Origin: a virus
Reading direction: 5' to 3' (one strand)
Virus record (IMG/VR): IMGVR_UViG_3300042563_002067
Location: 1-64,000 of that record
Length of the DNA stretch: 64,000 bases
Of the stretch, positions 60,087-64,000 are shown piece after piece. Position 1 is the first letter of the stretch. Each line of letters begins with the position of its first letter. The translations under genes and the position numbers were made by a program. Below the pieces are notes generated by a model that worked only from the letters and a program-made list of their open reading frames with translations, was not told the DNA's origin and did no database searches.

Positions 60087-60741
60087 AATAGAAAAAAATA
60101 GAAAAGTTTTTGTTACGTCCGACACACATTACGGACACAAAAACATTTGCCGTGGAGTAACGGCTTGGAGATTACCGGATGGTAGTGTCCCGATAGACCA
60201 AACGAGAGATTTTGAAACCATAGAACAAATGAATGAGGTAATCATCAGTGGAATCAATAGTGTTGTTGGTGAAGATGATGTGTTGATTCACTTGGGTGAT
60301 TGGTCCTTTGGTGGGTTTGAAAACATTCAAAAGTTCAGAGATAGAATTATATGTAAAGAGATTCACCTTATATTAGGTAACCACGACCACCACATTCAAA
60401 ACAACAGAGGTGATTGTCAGGAGTTATTTGCAAGTGTTTCTCGTTCAACGACGATGAGTTACAAATTCAAAACATTTGAATTGTTTCACTACCCGATTGC
60501 ATCTTGGGAAAACTTAAATAGAGGTGTTATTCACCTTCACGGACACGTTCACTTACCAACAAACTTAAGATTTGGTAAAGGTAAAAAAATGGATGTTGGT
60601 ATTGACGGTCACCCAACGTTTGGTGTGTACGATATGGACGATATCGTAAGAATGATGGATAAACGTGAGATTGTGTCAGATATGTTATTTGACCACCACA
60701 CGGATGAGGTTGAAACTGAAGACGGAAAAAAAAGAAAGTAA
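60079..60741 (+). CDS. Metallophosphoesterase
   Basis: 220 residues. VFVTSDTHYGHKNI, VLIHLGDWSFGG, LILGNHDHHIQ, ELFHYPIASW and IHLHGHVHLPTN are the five calcineurin-like motifs. The spacing fits small phage phosphoesterases. In this operon a role on RNA 2',3'-cyclic or 3' phosphates before ligation is plausible. Confidence 0.9.
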   Translation: MIKIEKNRKVFVTSDTHYGHKNICRGVTAWRLPDGSVPIDQTRDFETIEQMNEVIISGINSVVGEDDVLIHLGDWSFGGFENIQKFRDRIICKEIHLILGNHDHHIQNNRGDCQELFASVSRSTTMSYKFKTFELFHYPIASWENLNRGVIHLHGHVHLPTNLRFGKGKKMDVGIDGHPTFGVYDMDDIVRMMDKREIVSDMLFDHHTDEVETEDGKKRK

Positions 60742-60742
60742 T

Positions 60743-61033
60743 ATGAGAGTTAAACAAACAAAAAAAGATTTATTCGTATGTTCTTGTCATAGTACAGAAC
60801 ATCAAATGGTTGTGTTATACGCTGAAGATGAAATTAACGGTATGACATATCCAATGGTTTACATTCATACACATCTTAATAAAAGACCATTTTGGCAAAG
60901 AGTTGGTTATGGGTTAAAATATATTTTTGGTTATCAATCAAGATACGGGGCTTTTGATGAGTTTATTGTAAATTCGGATGATGTTGAAGGTATTGAAAAA
61001 ATTGTTAAACATCTAAAAGAATGTGAAGTATAA
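60743..61033 (+). CDS. Hypothetical protein
   Basis: 96 residues from ATG at 60743 (MRVKQTKKDLFVCSCHSTEH). Start chosen directly after the preceding stop. Contains CSCHS near the N-terminus and a basic aromatic middle (RPFWQRVGYGLKYIFGYQSR). Found beside similar genes in many phages; role unknown. Confidence 0.62.
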   Translation: MRVKQTKKDLFVCSCHSTEHQMVVLYAEDEINGMTYPMVYIHTHLNKRPFWQRVGYGLKYIFGYQSRYGAFDEFIVNSDDVEGIEKIVKHLKECEV

Positions 61034-61239
61034 TGAAATATTTAATATTAATTTTGATTGTGTTTATTCTATCATCTTGTAGTGTTGAACAGAGAATAAA
61101 AGACCATTCTTACACTAATGAATGGTATTATATTGATACTATGAGGTTTCAAGTATATAAAACAAAATCAGGTAAAAAATACATTATTGTGTTAAATGAA
61201 AAACAAACAAAATTTAAAAGACAGTATATTAAGTTATGA
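61033..61239 (+). CDS. Small lipoprotein
   Basis: 68 residues with signal ending FILSSC (lipobox Cys about 16) and a short basic mature part. An unusual member of an otherwise cytoplasmic operon; ATG overlaps the preceding stop and the kinase start. Confidence 0.62.
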   Translation: MKYLILILIVFILSSCSVEQRIKDHSYTNEWYYIDTMRFQVYKTKSGKKYIIVLNEKQTKFKRQYIKL

Positions 61240-61631
61240 AAGAGTTATTTTTATTGAGGGGATTACCCGGGAGTGGTAAATCAACATTGGCAAAAATGTT
61301 AGTTGGTGATAAAGATTATTGCCATAAAGAGGCGGATATGTATTTTGTCGATGGGGATGGTAACTATAAGTTTGATGTTACATCATTGAGAGATGCTCAC
61401 GCTTGGTGTCAAGAAGAGGTTGAGTTTCTTATGAAATACGAACATAAAGTTGTGGTATCAAATACATTCACCCAAGAGTGGGAAATGTTACCTTATTATG
61501 ACTTGGCTAAAAAATACGGATATAGAGTTCATTCACTTATTGTAGAAAATAGACACGGAGGAGTTAATGAACACGGAGTTCCGGAAGATAAATTGGAAAT
61601 AATGAAAAATCGTTTTGAGGTAAAACTTTAA
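61236..61631 (+). CDS. P-loop kinase (polynucleotide-kinase-like)
   Basis: 131 residues. Walker A is LLRGLPGSGKSTLAKML; KEADMYFVDGDGNYKFDVTS and LRDAHAWCQEEVEFLM are features of the AAA/PNK-type kinases fused or adjacent to RNA repair enzymes. It would phosphorylate 5'-OH RNA or DNA ends. Substrate cannot be told by sequence alone, but the Rnl1-like ligase lies 1 kb downstream. Confidence 0.82.
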   Translation: MKELFLLRGLPGSGKSTLAKMLVGDKDYCHKEADMYFVDGDGNYKFDVTSLRDAHAWCQEEVEFLMKYEHKVVVSNTFTQEWEMLPYYDLAKKYGYRVHSLIVENRHGGVNEHGVPEDKLEIMKNRFEVKL

Positions 61632-61644
61632 TTCCATATCTTTG
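61614..61644 (+). promoter_or_regulatory. Host-type promoter TTTG-N19-TATCTTTG
   Basis: TTTG 61614-61617 within the kinase gene end, TATCTTTG 61637-61644, spacing 19. Gives the downstream ligase half of the operon its own promoter. Confidence 0.75.
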
Positions 61645-61664
61645 TCCCATAAAATTATTTAATT

Positions 61665-62048
61665 ATGGAAAATATCTTTAAAGTTGCCAAATACGAAAAA
61701 ACTGAGACCGGATTCAATCGTAATGGATATGATGAGTATGTTATTACTTATGGTAAGGCGAGAAAGGTTCATTTACTTAGATTGATTATCAACGGACAAT
61801 ACACTGACCATACAATAAATCTAATTGATGGGAATAGTGGTTATAAGAAAACTATTCTCACAGCTATTAGTGATTACAAAAATGGTAGATTAAAAGGTGA
61901 CCCGACTCAGATTGTAAAGAAAACAATTACTTTTAGTGAGATAGTTCAAATTTACAGTAAACCAATTGTCAGTAATGTTAAGAATTATTTATTGGGGATT
62001 AACAAAGAAGAAAGAAGAGACACATTAACAAAATTTGAATTGATATGA
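61665..62048 (+). CDS. Hypothetical protein
   Basis: 127 residues, MENIFKVAKYEKTETGFNRN. Basic, alpha/beta. Contains NYLLGINKEERRDTLTKFEL. Function unknown; operon partner of the ligase. Confidence 0.62.
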   Translation: MENIFKVAKYEKTETGFNRNGYDEYVITYGKARKVHLLRLIINGQYTDHTINLIDGNSGYKKTILTAISDYKNGRLKGDPTQIVKKTITFSEIVQIYSKPIVSNVKNYLLGINKEERRDTLTKFELI

Positions 62049-62374
62049 GTGGAGGAGCATTTGATTACAACCAATATAAGATTGGTTACATCGCAGACCA
62101 AATAGATGAGGTTATTGTGAAGAATGGTTTAGAGAAAACACCTGAAGAATTAAAACAAGAAGGTTGGAGAGACCCTGAGTGGTATACAAAATACCCTGAA
62201 GATAAATTCCATTACCAATATCCGGATGAGGTTATTGAGAAGATGAAAGAGGCGGTTAAAGCACTTCATATCGCTCAAGAATACGCTCAACGAGTAGATT
62301 GGTTATTATCAGGTGATGATGGTGAAGAATCGTTTTTAAGTAGATTAGATGAGAATTTAAAAAAAATTGGATAA
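62045..62374 (+). CDS. SGGAFDY-type conserved phage protein
   Basis: 109 residues, MSGGAFDYNQYKIGYIADQI. The N-terminal SGGAFDY and the acidic helical remainder (YPDEVIEKMKEAVKALHIAQ, YAQRVDWLLSGDDGEESF) define a very common phage and bacterial family without known function. Confidence 0.78.
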   Translation: MSGGAFDYNQYKIGYIADQIDEVIVKNGLEKTPEELKQEGWRDPEWYTKYPEDKFHYQYPDEVIEKMKEAVKALHIAQEYAQRVDWLLSGDDGEESFLSRLDENLKKIG

Positions 62375-62378
62375 AATT

Positions 62379-62651
62379 ATGCCTGATTATCTATTAAGTA
62401 GTTTTAACCATTATTCTAAAAGATTACAAGAAAGGTTTGAAGAACAAATTACATATGAAGAATATCTAAATAAATGTGTGTTTAAGTTAACGACCCCATC
62501 TAAGAAAATTAAAAGAAAACAAAAAGGGTTAAGATATCAATTTGGTGATAGAGTTAAAGTCTATATTAGTGATGGTAAATTTGAATACCCAATAACCATC
62601 TATCGTTTGGATAGAATTAATAAAAGTAGAATTTATAAAATTTTTGAATAA
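62379..62651 (+). CDS. Hypothetical protein
   Basis: 90 residues from the ATG at 62379 (MPDYLLSSFNHYSKRLQERF); a TTG at 62367 would overlap the preceding gene. Basic, C-terminal beta-rich RVKVYISDGKFEYPITIYRL. Four bases before the ligase ATG. Function unknown. Confidence 0.6.
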   Translation: MPDYLLSSFNHYSKRLQERFEEQITYEEYLNKCVFKLTTPSKKIKRKQKGLRYQFGDRVKVYISDGKFEYPITIYRLDRINKSRIYKIFE

Positions 62652-62655
62652 AATT

Positions 62656-63681
62656 ATGTTAGAAAAACTAAACAAATATTACGAAGACGGATTACTTTAC
62701 AAACAAGTACATCCATCACTTCCATTAACCATATGGAATTATACTGAAAAAGTTCAGTACGAGAACCTGTGGGATGAGGTGACTTTGATGTGTAGAGGTT
62801 TAGTTACCGACGACACCGGAGATATAGTCGCAACTCCATTCCAAAAGTTCTTCAATATAGAAGAAGGAAAATTTGAACCAACTGAAAACTTTGAAGTATT
62901 TGAAAAAATGGACGGTTCATTGGGAATTGTATTTTGGTACCGAGGACAATGGGTGGTTGCCACTCGTGGTTCATTCACCTCTGACCAAGCAATCAAAGCG
63001 AGAGAAATCTTAAGAAAATACAATACCGACATAATGTTCAGACATCTGACTTTCTGTTTTGAAATCATCTATCCGGAGAACAGAATTGTTTTGGATTATG
63101 GAGATGATGAAAAATTGGTCCTATTGGGAACCTTTGATAAAAATGGTAAAGAGATAGATGCGGAAATGTGGTCTCAATGGGGATTTGATGTAGTTAAAAA
63201 ATACGATGGTATCAAAGATTTTAAAGAACTTAAATCTATGGTAAAAGATAACCAAGAAGGGTTTGTTGTGAAGTTCTCTAATGGGGATAGAGTCAAAGTA
63301 AAAGGTGTTGAGTATCTTCGTCTTCATAAGATAATGACTAACGTTACCACAACCGGTGTTTGGGAGTATTTAAAAAATGGTGAAGATGTTATGGAAATAT
63401 TAAAAGATGTCCCTGATGAATTCTATAACAAAATTAAATCTTATGTCCAACATTTAAAATACGGTTATTTTCAAATATCTGAGGATGCTGGTAAAAAATT
63501 TGATGGTATGATGTATGGTAAATACAATGATAAAGAACCTATAGAAGATAGAAAAGAGTTTGCTGAGTGGGTGTTAACCCAACCAAAACATATGTCAGGG
63601 ATTCTATTTAGGATGTTTGATAAAAAAGACTACTCTGAAATCATATGGAATCTAATGAGACCGGAATTCAAAAAATTGTAA
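62656..63681 (+). CDS. T4 Rnl1-like RNA ligase
   Basis: 341 residues. The nucleotidyl-lysine motif I is EKMDGSLGI (Lys about 92), with upstream RGLVTDD and FQKFFNIEEG typical of Rnl1 and downstream ATRGSF (motif Ia-like), FEIIYPENRIVLDYG (motif III), EGFVVKFSNG (motif IV) and VKVKGVEYLR (motif V). T4 Rnl1 is 374 residues and repairs tRNA cut by host nucleases with its kinase. Starts at the ATG at 62656; the TTG at 62644 is weaker. Confidence 0.9.
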   Translation: MLEKLNKYYEDGLLYKQVHPSLPLTIWNYTEKVQYENLWDEVTLMCRGLVTDDTGDIVATPFQKFFNIEEGKFEPTENFEVFEKMDGSLGIVFWYRGQWVVATRGSFTSDQAIKAREILRKYNTDIMFRHLTFCFEIIYPENRIVLDYGDDEKLVLLGTFDKNGKEIDAEMWSQWGFDVVKKYDGIKDFKELKSMVKDNQEGFVVKFSNGDRVKVKGVEYLRLHKIMTNVTTTGVWEYLKNGEDVMEILKDVPDEFYNKIKSYVQHLKYGYFQISEDAGKKFDGMMYGKYNDKEPIEDRKEFAEWVLTQPKHMSGILFRMFDKKDYSEIIWNLMRPEFKKL

Positions 63682-63712
63682 CAAAGTGAGGGTAACACCT
63701 CACTTTTTTTAT
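63682..63712 (+). terminator. Terminator of the RNA-repair operon
   Basis: AGTGAGG / CCTCACT stem with a short loop and T-tract. Confidence 0.9.
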
Positions 63713-63720
63713 TTATTCAC

Positions 63721-63728
63721 TATTTATA
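63721..63728 (+). promoter_or_regulatory. Phage promoter motif TATTTATA
   Basis: 28 bases before the ATG at 63756. Confidence 0.58.
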
Positions 63729-63755
63729 AGTTATATAAAAACATAAAATAAAGTT

Positions 63756-64000
63756 ATGAGTGTATCAATAATAGTAGCGTTTATCACGGGGGTGTTAGGA
63801 CCTCTTCTAGTATTATTTATTAAGAATAGATTAGATAAAAAGTCAGAAAAACCTGATATGGTGTTGGAAACGTTAAAAGTTAGTGAACTTATAATGTCAA
63901 AAATTGAACATATTAAAGAGGAATTTAAGGCTGAACGAGTTTGGGTTGCTCAATTTCACAATGGTGGAAATTTCTATCCAACAGGAAAATCAATGGCAAA
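63756..64000 (+). CDS. Membrane protein, 3'-truncated by the window
   Basis: At least 81 residues. One N-terminal membrane helix (MSVSIIVAFITGVLGPLLVL), a charged helical linker, then ERVWVAQFHNGGNFYPTGKS, an FHNG-type segment found in the N-terminus of GAF-like phage and bacterial proteins. The gene continues beyond the window, so the domain is uncertain. Confidence 0.62.
   Translation, partial: MSVSIIVAFITGVLGPLLVLFIKNRLDKKSEKPDMVLETLKVSELIMSKIEHIKEEFKAERVWVAQFHNGGNFYPTGKSMA

Noticed and set aside
8960-63728. T4-type late promoters (TATAAATA)
   Set aside because: The motif is read as TATTTATA on the coding strand, the reverse complement of the T4 box, so it is related at most by appearance.
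1-64000. Bacterial chromosome rather than phage
   Set aside because: No ribosomal, central-metabolism operon or rRNA genes; a dense tRNA array interleaved with HNH genes, phage-type RNA ligase, endolysins and a phage-specific promoter motif favour a virus.

Overview
The window is a piece of a large lytic bacteriophage genome (jumbo-phage type) whose host is probably a member of the Bacteroidota. The DNA is AT-rich, genes are short and tightly packed with ATGA/TAATG overlaps, and most have no recognisable cellular role. The host guess rests on repeated promoters of the form TTTG-N19-TAnnTTTG (the Bacteroidota primary-sigma type) and on several small lipoproteins with an SSC lipobox. No terminase, portal, major capsid or polymerase gene lies in this part, so the phage assignment is an inference from architecture and gene content.

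Layout. 0-8.1 kb: a one-directional run of small genes with methylglyoxal synthase (mgsA), an insertion-rich thymidylate synthase (thyA) and many unknowns. 8.2-43 kb: mixed strands. Lysis-type enzymes (lysozyme-like protein, SLT transglycosylase, GH19 endolysin), an FKBP isomerase, a free-standing class II tRNA-synthetase-like protein, a membrane protein with two PAS domains, DnaK, two HAD phosphatases, a sugar-epimerase-like cupin, a hotdog thioesterase, three HExxH proteases, and large leader-bearing proteins of 474, 580 and 982 residues. 44.4-56.1 kb: a tRNA array with about 29 tRNA genes of assigned or Leu-type identity plus several tRNA-like relics, covering all 20 amino acids and including an initiator tRNA. 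Structured non-coding RNAs, HNH endonucleases and small ORFs lie between them. 56.2-59 kb: a zinc-ribbon protein and a repeat-rich adhesin or fibre. 59.1-63.7 kb: an operon resembling an RNA-repair kit (cyclic-phosphate receiver, phosphoesterase, P-loop kinase, Rnl1-type RNA ligase). The window ends inside a membrane protein gene.

Two regulatory classes can be read directly. Host-like TTTG-N19-TAnnTTTG promoters drive the tRNA array and several small operons. A different motif, TATTTATA or TATTTATT, lies just upstream of about 28 genes in consistent orientation on both strands, often close to genes whose products carry the N-terminal leader. It looks like a phage-specific (probably late) promoter.

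The two most interesting systems are these. (1) A family of proteins starts with a short leader containing one or two [IL]-x-E sites (ITE-S/N, then often [IL]xE-Q). This matches the cleavage rule of T4-type prohead proteases and suggests a set of capsid-targeted, co-injected proteins, including metalloproteases. (2) The tRNA spacers are not filler. Many are closed by their own 6-13 bp terminal helix, two (near 50.5 and 54.0 kb) are clear homologues with compensating changes, and two end in their own terminator. They look like a set of phage non-coding RNAs embedded among the tRNAs.
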